A stretch of 22,780 bases of DNA from the NCBI GenBank assembly GCA_910587825.1, contig CAJUNJ010000021.1, positions 1 to 22,780 of the forward strand, in the 5' to 3' direction. How positions within the stretch are numbered: the stretch's first letter is position 1; every line of letters begins with the position of its first letter. This DNA comes from an uncultured Christensenellaceae bacterium. Its GTDB lineage: Bacteria > Bacillota > Clostridia > Christensenellales > Borkfalkiaceae. This document shows positions 1 through 7,619 of the stretch, piece after piece. The position numbers and the translations under genes are program-made. Under the pieces are notes generated by a model, which was not told the origin of the DNA, searched no databases, and was given only the letters and a program-made list of their open reading frames with translations.

Positions 1-2
1 TA

Positions 3-1307
3 GCGCAACGTTTTGACTCGTATCTTGCATCGATCGGATTAAACGTTGCCCAGACAGGCGCGGGGCTCGGTATGGAAATGCTGGTTGCGTCTCGTGTTGT
101 TATGGGTGGACTCGGCGGATTCCGTAATGCAGGAAGTATGTTCCGTGGCGGCGGTGGCGGCCCTATAGGGGCAGCTGGTGGACTTGCCGGTTTTGCAGGC
201 AAGTTTACCGACAGATTCAAAGGTAACTCATACGTTCGTGATGCCGTTGTGCAAGGCGGAGTAAGAATGGGCGCAGGCGGACCGCTCGGATTTATCGGAA
301 GAGCGTTCGGCGGTCTTGCTGCAAAAAATGGTGCAACGCTCACAGGCGATTCTATTGCATCGGTAGCAAACAGACCACCAAATCAGTCTGGTGGAATCGC
401 GGGAGGTATCGCAGACAGAAGTTTGGGGAATTATCTTCCAAACTTAAAGGGTAAATCTTTAAGTGGTACGCAGATTACCGGCGGAAAAATAGCAACAACA
501 GCAACAGGAGCCGACGGAAGAACGTCGTCAATAAGTTTATACAATGCAAGTCAGTTTGAAAAACCAAACTCGCCGCACTCGGTTTTAACTGCATCAGACG
601 GAAGTCAGTGGTATCAAATGGCAAGCGGTACAGGAGCAAGCGAATTCTTCGGAACTCCCAATTTTATGGGAGCGACAAGCGAAGCTGCGCAAGTTTCCGC
701 AACATTCCCGAGCGCGGAAGAAGGAACGAGTCTTCGAACTGTTGGGGACGGAGTTTTGGAAGCAAGCGGAGCCTCGGGCAATTCTTTATGGTATAGCGGT
801 GCATATTTCAACGAACCAGAAGCTCCGCATACTGTTATGCAAGACTCGAACGGGGTGGATTGGTATGCAATGAATCCGAATGCAGAATCGCCTGCATTTG
901 AGGTTGGAGAGGCTGCCGGAGAATACAATTGTGCGCAGTTTAAGCAATTTATGCCCGGTTACGAACAAGATATATCATCAGTCAATTTCTCTGGCAGTCA
1001 GGAAGGACATTTTGAAGTTCGACATGATGACGGCTCAGGAACGGCATTCTATGACGCAACACGTTACGAAACTCCACGCGGAGATTACAATACATATGAA
1101 GATGCAAGAGGAAGTCAGTGGTACGCAATTCACGGCGATCCCGCAGTGGAGCGTAGACCGGTGTATGAAGACGGAAAACCCGTTTATGACGGTGAGAACG
1201 TGAGAGCAGTGCAGACTGAAACCGTGCGCTACCGTGCAACACCTAACAAATTTGACGAACCGCATAGCAGAAACAATAGCGAAAACCATGCGCCGAAACG
1301 TAAGTAG
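3..1307 (+). CDS. TrbL/VirB6-like conjugal transfer membrane protein, 3' end (partial)
   Basis: The reading frame is open from the first base, so the gene begins upstream and the ATG at 72 is internal. Only the C-terminal 434 residues are visible. They start with an Ala/Gly-rich hydrophobic stretch (about 45 residues containing VASRVVMGGLGGF), then a glycine-rich linker, then a long hydrophilic tail holding three full copies and one partial copy of a repeat with a D-x-x-G-x-x-W-Y core. TrbL/VirB6-type proteins are polytopic inner-channel parts of type IV secretion systems. The place immediately before CD1108-like, PrgI and virB4 genes is where clostridial ICEs carry this protein. The assignment rests on context and the glycine-rich post-membrane region, because the membrane domain itself is outside the window. 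AAGGAGG for the next gene begins right after the stop codon. Confidence 0.6.
   Translation, partial: AQRFDSYLASIGLNVAQTGAGLGMEMLVASRVVMGGLGGFRNAGSMFRGGGGGPIGAAGGLAGFAGKFTDRFKGNSYVRDAVVQGGVRMGAGGPLGFIGRAFGGLAAKNGATLTGDSIASVANRPPNQSGGIAGGIADRSLGNYLPNLKGKSLSGTQITGGKIATTATGADGRTSSISLYNASQFEKPNSPHSVLTASDGSQWYQMASGTGASEFFGTPNFMGATSEAAQVSATFPSAEEGTSLRTVGDGVLEASGASGNSLWYSGAYFNEPEAPHTVMQDSNGVDWYAMNPNAESPAFEVGEAAGEYNCAQFKQFMPGYEQDISSVNFSGSQEGHFEVRHDDGSGTAFYDATRYETPRGDYNTYEDARGSQWYAIHGDPAVERRPVYEDGKPVYDGENVRAVQTETVRYRATPNKFDEPHSRNNSENHAPKRK
528..1270 (+). repeat. About 85-residue protein repeat in the VirB6-like tail
   Basis: Three copies begin near 528, 780 and 1041, giving periods of 252 and 261 bp (84 and 87 residues). 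Each has the pattern aromatic-x-(A/G)-x-x-(F/Y)-x-x-P, about ten residues, then D-x-x-G-x-x-W-Y-x-(M/I). The best conserved cores are SDGSQWYQM, SNGVDWYAM and ARGSQWYAI. A fourth partial copy near 1230-1270 has RYRATPNKFDEPHS, close to LYNASQFEKPNSPHS in copy one. The DNA copies are clearly diverged, so this is an old protein-level repeat and not a recent tandem duplication. Confidence 0.7.
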
Positions 1308-1321
1308 AAGGAGGTGTGAAC

Positions 1322-2242
1322 ATGTCGGAACCTATGAAACAACAAACAGGTGACGGTAAAGATAACTATGGTCAAGCGGCAAAGCAAATGGCAAACGCAG
1401 CAAAACAGGCTGGAAAGCAAACCGCTCAAAAAGCGGCGGCAAAAGGAGCTGAAGCAACTGTGAACGCTGCAACTGCAACGGTAAAAGCCGGAGCAACAGC
1501 GGGTAAAGCAGCTGCAAATATAGCGGCTGGTACCGCCGCCGGAGGTCCTTGGGGAGCAATAATTTCCGCTGCATGGTCAATGCGGCATACGCTATTTAAG
1601 GTACTTATAAGCATTTGTTTGGTAGTCGTTTTCATTGTAGTAACTGTAATTTCGCTTCCTGCAATAATTTTTGATAGCATATTTGGGCTGTCGGATGACT
1701 ATTCCGGCAGCTCTCTTAATGCTGCTTACTTGGAGCTATCGACAAGCGTTAATCAGACGATTGTAGAAGGTCATCAATACGCGCTTGATAAGGTTAATTC
1801 GATAATCGAAGAAGGCGGATATGACTATGAAAGGTCAATGGATGCCCTTGAAGATAATTCAAATGCCGACTATGATGTATGCTATGCGCTCGCCGTTTAC
1901 TCTGCATCAATGCAACAGACAGGTGTTAGCGCTGACAATATGGTTTTAAAAATGAGAAACGTAATTGACCAGATGTTCATCGTTACATATGAGATATTAC
2001 AGGTGGAAATCCCGATTATATCCGATATTTTGGAATTTCTCGGGACCGAAATAATTCGCTTTGTCAAGTGTGTTATTCAGCCTTTTGACAACAGTTTTTT
2101 TCTCAGTGCATTTGGAGTCGATGTCAATGCCAAATACGGCGAGTTTGATATTACTTACGGCGAGGCGATAGATTTTATGACACAGTCGCTTAAACTGACG
2201 CTCGATGGAGAGTCCGAATTATATAAACTGGAGGGAACGTAA
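1322..2242 (+). CDS. CD1108-like mobile-element membrane protein
   Basis: This 306-residue protein has a Lys/Ala-rich N-terminus (about residues 12-72, a run of AAKGA/ATVKAGA-like amphipathic segments), then GGPWGAIISAAWSMRHT, one strong transmembrane helix at about 91-117, and an acidic extracytoplasmic part. The Ala-rich start, the GGPWG motif and the single helix resemble the family called CD1108 in C. difficile CTn elements, which always sits in the transfer cluster. The ATG at 1322 is chosen over the in-frame GTG at 1316 because AAGGAGG (1308-1314) lies 7 nt before the ATG. The stop overlaps the next ATG as TAATG, so translation is probably coupled. No peptidoglycan-hydrolase motif is visible. 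The role is probably structural in the envelope-spanning channel, which is inference. Confidence 0.6.
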   Translation: MSEPMKQQTGDGKDNYGQAAKQMANAAKQAGKQTAQKAAAKGAEATVNAATATVKAGATAGKAAANIAAGTAAGGPWGAIISAAWSMRHTLFKVLISICLVVVFIVVTVISLPAIIFDSIFGLSDDYSGSSLNAAYLELSTSVNQTIVEGHQYALDKVNSIIEEGGYDYERSMDALEDNSNADYDVCYALAVYSASMQQTGVSADNMVLKMRNVIDQMFIVTYEILQVEIPIISDILEFLGTEIIRFVKCVIQPFDNSFFLSAFGVDVNAKYGEFDITYGEAIDFMTQSLKLTLDGESELYKLEGT

Positions 2243-2577
2243 TGGACGAAAAAGAAACAGAAAATATATATGCAATACCCGCAAACTATACGGATTCGGG
2301 AAAAATACTTGGCGGTATGTTATCGCTGAGAAACGTATTCGAAGCATTCATTTTGGTGCTTGTTTTCGGTTTTATAGAACTGAAACTGATACCGATGCAG
2401 GACACGGTGCGTATTGTAATAATGGTTGTAACACTTTTACCAATTGCGCTTGTAGCCTTGATGGGTATAGACGGGGAATCGTTGTTTCAGTACATCGGTC
2501 ATGTATTCAAATTCTTAAAGCATAGAAGGCGTCTGCACTTTAAGAAAATAGGAGGCAATCGTGAAGTTAAAAGGTAA
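2242..2577 (+). CDS. PrgI family conjugal transfer protein
   Basis: The protein has 111 residues and two transmembrane helices (about 31-50 and 56-75), short hydrophilic ends and a basic C-terminus (HRRRLHFKK). Size, two-helix layout and position directly before virB4 match the PrgI family, the small VirB3-like inner-membrane partner of the VirB4 ATPase in Gram-positive type IV secretion systems. Its ATG overlaps the previous stop by one base, and its end overlaps virB4 by 17 bp. This indicates a tightly coupled translation unit and roughly matched expression of the two partners. Confidence 0.8.
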   Translation: MDEKETENIYAIPANYTDSGKILGGMLSLRNVFEAFILVLVFGFIELKLIPMQDTVRIVIMVVTLLPIALVALMGIDGESLFQYIGHVFKFLKHRRRLHFKKIGGNREVKR

Positions 2578-5053
2578 ATCAATTCAGGAATTTATTCCAA
2601 TAAGGCGTATTCGTAACGGCATTATTGAAACAACGGATAACCGCTATATCAAGATACTTGAAATCGAGCCTATTAATTTTATGTTACGCTCTGCAGAAGA
2701 ACAGTCCGGAATCATCTCGACGTTTGCGAGCTGGTTAAAGATTTCGCCGATCAAAATGCAGTTCAAAAGTATCACCCGAAGAGCGGATTCGGATAAACAT
2801 ATTGCTTTGCTAAAAGAAGATATCGAACGTGAAGACAACGAACGGTGCAAAACTCTTGGCGAAGGATATATACAGCTAATAAAAGACGTTGGGAACAGAG
2901 AAGCGCTTACAAGGCGCTTCTTTTTAATATTCCAGTATGATTCGCAAAGTGCGCTCGGCGAAGAAATTGGAAAGATTTACGGTGCCTTGCAGACGGTAGA
3001 ACAAAATGCACGTGCGTATTTTACTCTGTGCGGCAACTCGATTTTGCAACCGCATGACGCAGACGAGGCGGTATCCGAAATACTCTATATGTTCTTCAAT
3101 CATCGGTCTTGCGTCGATGAACCTTTTTCTACGAGAGTGGATAGGGTTGTATTCGATACGATGATGAGTGAAGGAAAAATACTCGGTAAAGATCTCGTAC
3201 CCGAAATTCCGGTGACAAACTTTATTGCGCCGAGGGGATTGGACTTATCGCACATTGCCTATGTGGTTATGGACGGAAGATACTATTCGTTCCTGTACAT
3301 AAAGGGTGACGGTTATCCAAGTAAGGTTCGAGCGGGCTGGATGTCAATGCTCGTAAATGCCGGAGAAGGCATAGACGTTGACGTTTTTCTTACCCGTGAA
3401 AACCGTGGAAAAACAATAGACAAAGTTGCGCAAAGAATTCGATTGAACCGTACAAAGCTCAAGGGAACGCAGGATACAAGCAGCAACTTCGAGGAGCTAA
3501 CGAACTCGATTCAGGCGGGCTATTACATTAAAAACGGCATTGCGAACAACAATGAGGATCTGTTCTATATGTCCATTTTCATATCGGTATCCGCTAAGAC
3601 TTATGATGAGCTGGTATGGCGCAGACAGCAAATTACCGACTTTCTGAAGTCTATGGATATCTACGTTTCGGACTGCCGGTTCAGGCAAGAACAGGCTTTG
3701 AAATCGGTAATGCCGTTTGCACAAATCGAACAGACGCTTGAGAGGAAGTCAAGGAGAAATGTTCTCACGGGTGGGGCAGCATCAACTTATATGTTTACGA
3801 GCTTCGAGATGTCGGACGATTCGGGCGTGTTGCTCGGCGTCAATCAGCACAATAATTCACTATGCATCGTAGACTTGTTCAACACGAAAAAGAATAAGAA
3901 TGCGAACCTTAATCTTATAGGGACAAGCGGCGCAGGCAAGACCTTCACGTTGCAGCTTTTAGCACTGCGAATGCGTATGCGCGGGATACAGTGTTTTACG
4001 ATTGCTCCGATAAAAGGACACGAATTCAGAAGAGCCTGTAATCGTATCGGTGGCAGCTTTATCAGCCTTGCTCCCGGTTCGCCGCACAGCATAAATATAA
4101 TGGAAATCAGGCATACGATAACGCCTGAAATGCAGTTGATTGACGAAATTGATTATTCCGAAAACGAGTCACTTCTGGCGCGTAAAATCCAGCAGTTGAT
4201 GATATTTTTTTCGCTACTAATGCCTGATATGTCCTACGAAGAAGAACAAATTTTAGACGAAGCTTTAATAAAAACTTATGAGGATTTTGGTATTACTCAC
4301 GATAACTCGTCGCTCTATGAAGATGTTTCTGCAACCCTGCCGAAGATGAAAGTTATGCCAATACTCGGCGACTTGCAAAAGCGTCTTAAGGACAACAATG
4401 CAGCTTATCGAATTGGCGTAATATTGAGCCGTTTTGTCAGCGGTTCGGCGCAGTCGTTCAACAAACAAACGAATGTAGACTTATCGAACAAATACATTGT
4501 TCTTGATTTGTCTGAACTAAAAGGTAAGCTCTTGCCAGTTGGAATGATGATTGCGCTCGACTATGTTTGGGACAATATCAAGTCTGACAGGACTCAAAAG
4601 AAGGCGGTCTTGATTGATGAAATATGGCAGCTTGTAGGCGCGTCATCTAACAAAATGGCGGCAGATTTTTGCTTGACTATCTTCAAAACCATACGTGGAT
4701 TCGGCGGTGCTGCTATTTCTGCAACTCAGGATTTGTCGGACTTTTTCGGTTTAGACGACGGCAAATACGGACGTGCTATCATCAATAACAGCCAGAATAA
4801 AATTATTCTTAATCTCGAACCGGATGAAGCAAAGTATGTTCAGGACATACTCAAATTAACCAAAACTGAACTCCAAGCGGTAATGCGTTTTGAACGCGGC
4901 GAGGCACTTATTTGTGCGAACAATAACAAGGTCCCTGTGGTAATTAAGGCGTCAAAAACGGAGAAAGATATGATTACAACCGACCGTGCGGAGCTTGAGA
5001 ATCTACTCCGCGAGAAACAGAAAATACAAAGTGAGGGCGATGAAAGCGGATAA
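2561..5053 (+). CDS. virB4: VirB4-type conjugative transfer ATPase
   Basis: This 830-residue protein is the size expected for VirB4/TraC ATPases, which power assembly of the type IV secretion channel at the cytoplasmic membrane. The N-terminal half (to about 440) is the VirB4 membrane-associated domain. Walker A GTSGAGKT is at residues 454-461. Walker B is at about 682-687 (AVLIDE, acidic pair D686/E687), followed by IWQLVG. A conserved SATQDLSDFF segment and GRAIINNSQNKIIL follow, as in the AAA_10/TraC fold. The start is GTG at 2561, with AGGAGG (2550-2555) five bases before it inside the end of the prgI gene. All catalytic motifs are intact. It belongs to the transfer operon and presumably acts with the PrgI and VirD4 products encoded nearby. 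Confidence 0.95.
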   Translation: MKLKGKSIQEFIPIRRIRNGIIETTDNRYIKILEIEPINFMLRSAEEQSGIISTFASWLKISPIKMQFKSITRRADSDKHIALLKEDIEREDNERCKTLGEGYIQLIKDVGNREALTRRFFLIFQYDSQSALGEEIGKIYGALQTVEQNARAYFTLCGNSILQPHDADEAVSEILYMFFNHRSCVDEPFSTRVDRVVFDTMMSEGKILGKDLVPEIPVTNFIAPRGLDLSHIAYVVMDGRYYSFLYIKGDGYPSKVRAGWMSMLVNAGEGIDVDVFLTRENRGKTIDKVAQRIRLNRTKLKGTQDTSSNFEELTNSIQAGYYIKNGIANNNEDLFYMSIFISVSAKTYDELVWRRQQITDFLKSMDIYVSDCRFRQEQALKSVMPFAQIEQTLERKSRRNVLTGGAASTYMFTSFEMSDDSGVLLGVNQHNNSLCIVDLFNTKKNKNANLNLIGTSGAGKTFTLQLLALRMRMRGIQCFTIAPIKGHEFRRACNRIGGSFISLAPGSPHSINIMEIRHTITPEMQLIDEIDYSENESLLARKIQQLMIFFSLLMPDMSYEEEQILDEALIKTYEDFGITHDNSSLYEDVSATLPKMKVMPILGDLQKRLKDNNAAYRIGVILSRFVSGSAQSFNKQTNVDLSNKYIVLDLSELKGKLLPVGMMIALDYVWDNIKSDRTQKKAVLIDEIWQLVGASSNKMAADFCLTIFKTIRGFGGAAISATQDLSDFFGLDDGKYGRAIINNSQNKIILNLEPDEAKYVQDILKLTKTELQAVMRFERGEALICANNNKVPVVIKASKTEKDMITTDRAELENLLREKQKIQSEGDESG

Positions 5054-5079
5054 AAAGCGAGAGCAAAGGAGGTGAAAAC

Positions 5080-5616
5080 ATGCTTTTACAAGACGAAATA
5101 CACATCGTAAAATGGCTATCACAGTACGGTGCATTGCCAAAATCACAGATTATGCGAATGCTACAAAAGCCAAAAAATACTGCAGAAAAGATATTAAAAA
5201 ATTTAAAACGAGAGGCAATGATAGCTGATGTCAGCGGTGGATATTATCTTGGGTTAGATTCGTTGTGCCGTCCTGACCAGCGGACGATTATGGCTGTTTG
5301 GGTACTGCTGAAATTTATAGAATTAGTAGATCCGATGGCACATTATTCGGCGGTATATCCGTCACAACTGTTCTTTCTCAAAGAGAACAATGGTTATGAA
5401 ATTGTCGTTTTGTACGAAGGTGAGGAGAATCTTTTGAGACTTTTACAACCATCGGAAGACTTAAAATATATCATTGTTCTTCCCGTTATTTCAATGGTAG
5501 AGCAGCTTAAATTGCCCAAGGCTCCGTGCATTTTTGCGACCGTTGACTATCGTGGAAACGATGAACCCGAAGTAACATTTTATTCTCAGGAGGATATAAA
5601 TCATGCAAAAAAGTAA
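5080..5616 (+). CDS. DUF5697-like ICE protein
   Basis: This 178-residue soluble protein begins with a helical segment resembling a winged helix (about residues 1-60, pattern GALPKSQIMRML...AEKILKNLKREAMI then a GGYYL turn). An alpha/beta part follows, with SQLFFLKEN, YEIVVLYEGEE and LKYIIVLP. These phrases match my memory of a family conserved in clostridial ICEs and annotated DUF5697, whose function is unknown. The N-terminus could bind DNA, suggesting a role in DNA processing or regulation beside the coupling ATPase, but this is inference. AAAGGAGGTG precedes the ATG. The 3' end overlaps the next gene by 14 bp. Confidence 0.65.
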   Translation: MLLQDEIHIVKWLSQYGALPKSQIMRMLQKPKNTAEKILKNLKREAMIADVSGGYYLGLDSLCRPDQRTIMAVWVLLKFIELVDPMAHYSAVYPSQLFFLKENNGYEIVVLYEGEENLLRLLQPSEDLKYIIVLPVISMVEQLKLPKAPCIFATVDYRGNDEPEVTFYSQEDINHAKK

Positions 5617-6286
5617 CCAATTTATCAAGGTGTTAAATCAGCTTGATGCTAAACTTAATCACGCAAAAACACAGCTTGATGACATGCGCTTTTTCTATGA
5701 AAGGGGGCACTTAGAGTATGCGTGCGATAAAGCATTTGATATGGAAGAGACGGTTGAAAAGGCGACATTGCTTGCTCGTGCGTTGCCTGCATATACTGGC
5801 TATCCCAACGCCCCGCATAGGGTTGAAGATATTATTAAAAGTACGGTTCCGGTTGAAATCGGTTTTACAGAGCAGGGCTGGTTTTCGGTAAGAATTCCGC
5901 TTTTACTGCCTAAGAAAGAAACGGGCAGTACGGATTATATTCGTAGCTTTCTTTATCCGGCAATGCGCGATTTCTTCAAAGAAAAACAACCCATCAGATA
6001 TACAGATTGTGTAGTCATTTACAGGCACGTTTATGACCGCCAAAGACCGGAACGGCAATACAGGGATCACGATAATTTTGAAATCAACTTTGTAACCGAC
6101 ACGGTTGCGATGTATGTTTTGCCCGATGACAATCCCACGGTATGTACGCATTATTACTGCAGTGCCAAAAGTTCGCTTGAACGCACGGAGGTTTACATAG
6201 TACCCAAGGCGGATTTTAAGCAGTGGCTGGATATGGAACCGAACATGCCCGATAAGGGCGTTTTGCTCTATGAAAATAAGCCTTAA
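5603..6286 (+). CDS. DUF6100-like ICE protein
   Basis: The protein has 227 residues. A helical, probably coiled N-terminus (about 1-65) is followed by a conserved alpha/beta region with VEIGFTEQGWFSVRIP, LLPKKE, VVIYRHVYDRQRPE, YRDHDNFEINFVTD and DRTEVY-like segments. It resembles a family found only in clostridial mobile elements next to DUF5697 (I recall it as DUF6100). No catalytic function is known. The YRHVYD...YRDHDN part is rich in His, Arg and Asp and looks like a conserved nucleic-acid or metal site, which is inference. CAGGAGG lies inside the upstream gene before the ATG. A hairpin follows the stop. Confidence 0.55.
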   Translation: MQKSNQFIKVLNQLDAKLNHAKTQLDDMRFFYERGHLEYACDKAFDMEETVEKATLLARALPAYTGYPNAPHRVEDIIKSTVPVEIGFTEQGWFSVRIPLLLPKKETGSTDYIRSFLYPAMRDFFKEKQPIRYTDCVVIYRHVYDRQRPERQYRDHDNFEINFVTDTVAMYVLPDDNPTVCTHYYCSAKSSLERTEVYIVPKADFKQWLDMEPNMPDKGVLLYENKP

Positions 6287-6290
6287 ATCG

Positions 6291-6349
6291 CAAAAAAAGA
6301 GGGGTAAAAATGAAGTTCTGGCTTTATCAAAAATTACCCCTGTTTTTTT
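6291..6349 (+). terminator. Bidirectional-type terminator/inverted repeat after the DUF6100-like gene
   Basis: GGGGTAA (6301-6307) pairs with TTACCCC (6334-6340). The stem is extended by a seven-A run upstream (6292-6298) and a seven-T run downstream (6343-6349) that can also pair, with one mismatch between. The 26-nt loop is long for a classical terminator. The A and T tracts would allow termination on both strands. It could equally be an attenuator or an mRNA-processing hairpin inside the operon, because the coupling-protein gene lies downstream. Confidence 0.5.
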
Positions 6350-6447
6350 CGCTCTCTATAGAGGGGCATTTTTTTGAAAAATTTGCGCCAATGAGAGCAG
6401 TCTGTTGGCGCAAAAATTCTCACAACACTTTGCGAGGTGAAATATGA
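6310..6447 (+). CDS. Possible 45-aa ORF, translationally coupled to the next gene
   Basis: An ATG at 6310 opens a 45-codon frame (begins MKFWLYQKLPLFF, ends NTLRGEI) whose TGA at 6445 overlaps the next gene's ATG as ATGA. GAGGGG (6299-6304) sits 5 nt before the ATG and could act as a ribosome site. The frame runs straight through three inverted repeats, so it may be an accidental ORF across regulatory RNA. The arrangement would also suit a leader peptide whose translation opens those hairpins. No family is recognised. Confidence 0.25.
   Translation: MKFWLYQKLPLFFSLSIEGHFFEKFAPMRAVCWRKNSHNTLRGEI
6351..6375 (+). terminator. Second small hairpin with T tract
   Basis: GCTCTC (6351-6356) and GAGGGGC (6361-6367) pair around TATA with one bulged G. 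A seven-T run follows (6369-6375). It lies directly after the T tract of the first hairpin and resembles a weak tandem intrinsic terminator. Confidence 0.35.
6382..6414. repeat. Perfect 10-bp inverted repeat upstream of the 391-aa gene
   Basis: TTTGCGCCAA (6382-6391) is matched exactly by TTGGCGCAAA (6405-6414) across a 13-bp spacer, about 30 bp before the next start codon. No T tract follows, so it is not an intrinsic terminator. Candidates are a protein-binding operator, an RNA stem controlling access to the start, or part of a transfer-origin-like site. The sequence alone does not decide between them. Confidence 0.6.
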
Positions 6448-7619
6448 TTTCTTTCCGCACGGGCAGTCATCTGCACCGTCTCATAACACTACTATCGGCA
6501 GCTGGAGAATTTCCGACGCAATCACTTTATTTGCTTGGTAATGAGAAAGAAGTTAAAGAGTTGGTTGCGAAACTTAAACAGCCTCAAACCATACGCAATT
6601 CGAAAACGGGTGAAAGCATTTCTTTTGTCAAAGTTGTAAACGTCTCGGGCAACGGACAACGCAAAACACTTCGGTTGTACAAAAATGCTGTTCCGATACT
6701 GAAATGGATAGATGCAGAAGATTACTATATGAGTTCATTTCGGTCTCACAAATTTTCAGGTGATGAAGAGCATATTGAGCGTAACCATCGAGTGGCTGAA
6801 ACACTCGCTATGTTTATGGCCGCAGGCTTTGAATTCAGGAAAAACAAACTTCCGATTTTGCAGAACGTTGAAATAAGAAAGAAGCAATTTGTTCGTCCGT
6901 GTTTTTATACGTCGCGTTGCCTAAAACAAATCGGGATTACAGAAGCAAACAAAACTAAATTTACGAGAATAGTCGGCGCAGTCCTTGCAGGCAATGATTG
7001 CTATGCAGTGTACAATACTAGGAATGCTGTTATGAAGTGGTGTGGCAACGGCGAGAGTAAGACGCAGTATGGACTTGATGAAGTTATGAGGTTGAATACT
7101 GAAATTAGTAGGGTGGGCTCGGCGATACTTTTTGGGGCATCATATAAGATCGCCATTGCAACACTTGAAGAAACAGCACGCAACCAAAAACTTCAATTAA
7201 GATTCGATGCGATATACAACTGTATTCACTTCATTCCTTTAAACAAAATCGGTATGAGACAACTTTGCTTGCTTGCCATTCCAAACTGGAAAGAGCAACT
7301 GTTGGATTTATTGTTTGAAGATGAGCAGCGCTCTTACGGGCTCGGTACGTTTGATTATGACGCATGCGTTGATGGAGTTTATGTGTTGTCGCATCTGGAT
7401 AGTGATCTTGGGAAACTCAGACGGTTTAAGGAAGCAATAGAAGAAGCAATAGAAAAACATAGGGGAACCGCAGATCAATACGAGGTTTTGTGCTTTGAGG
7501 ACCAAGCCGCATTTCTAAAAAAGTACCTAAGCGGACTTGCTAAGATTCGGGTACTTAAACGGGCGGATGTAGAAGCTGCGCTAAATCTGAAAAGGAGGGA
7601 TATTTTTGAAGAAGATTAA
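6444..7619 (+). CDS. Conserved ICE protein of unknown function (possibly replication-relaxation-like)
   Basis: This 391-residue soluble protein has no signal peptide or membrane helix. The N-terminus (HRLITLLSAAGEFPTQSLYLLG, then KTLRLYKNAVPILKW) looks like a winged helix, similar in style to the replication-relaxation proteins of Gram-positive mobile elements. Later parts (AVYNTRNAVMKW, SAILFGASYK, FDAIYNCIHFIP, VDGVYVLSHLDSDL, and a RRDIFEED end) look like a family of unknown function I associate with clostridial ICEs, next to the VirD4 gene. A role in preparing DNA or the relaxosome for the coupling protein is plausible but is inference. GAGGTG stands before the ATG. The 3' end overlaps virD4 by 14 bp. 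Confidence 0.5.
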   Translation: MISFRTGSHLHRLITLLSAAGEFPTQSLYLLGNEKEVKELVAKLKQPQTIRNSKTGESISFVKVVNVSGNGQRKTLRLYKNAVPILKWIDAEDYYMSSFRSHKFSGDEEHIERNHRVAETLAMFMAAGFEFRKNKLPILQNVEIRKKQFVRPCFYTSRCLKQIGITEANKTKFTRIVGAVLAGNDCYAVYNTRNAVMKWCGNGESKTQYGLDEVMRLNTEISRVGSAILFGASYKIAIATLEETARNQKLQLRFDAIYNCIHFIPLNKIGMRQLCLLAIPNWKEQLLDLLFEDEQRSYGLGTFDYDACVDGVYVLSHLDSDLGKLRRFKEAIEEAIEKHRGTADQYEVLCFEDQAAFLKKYLSGLAKIRVLKRADVEAALNLKRRDIFEED

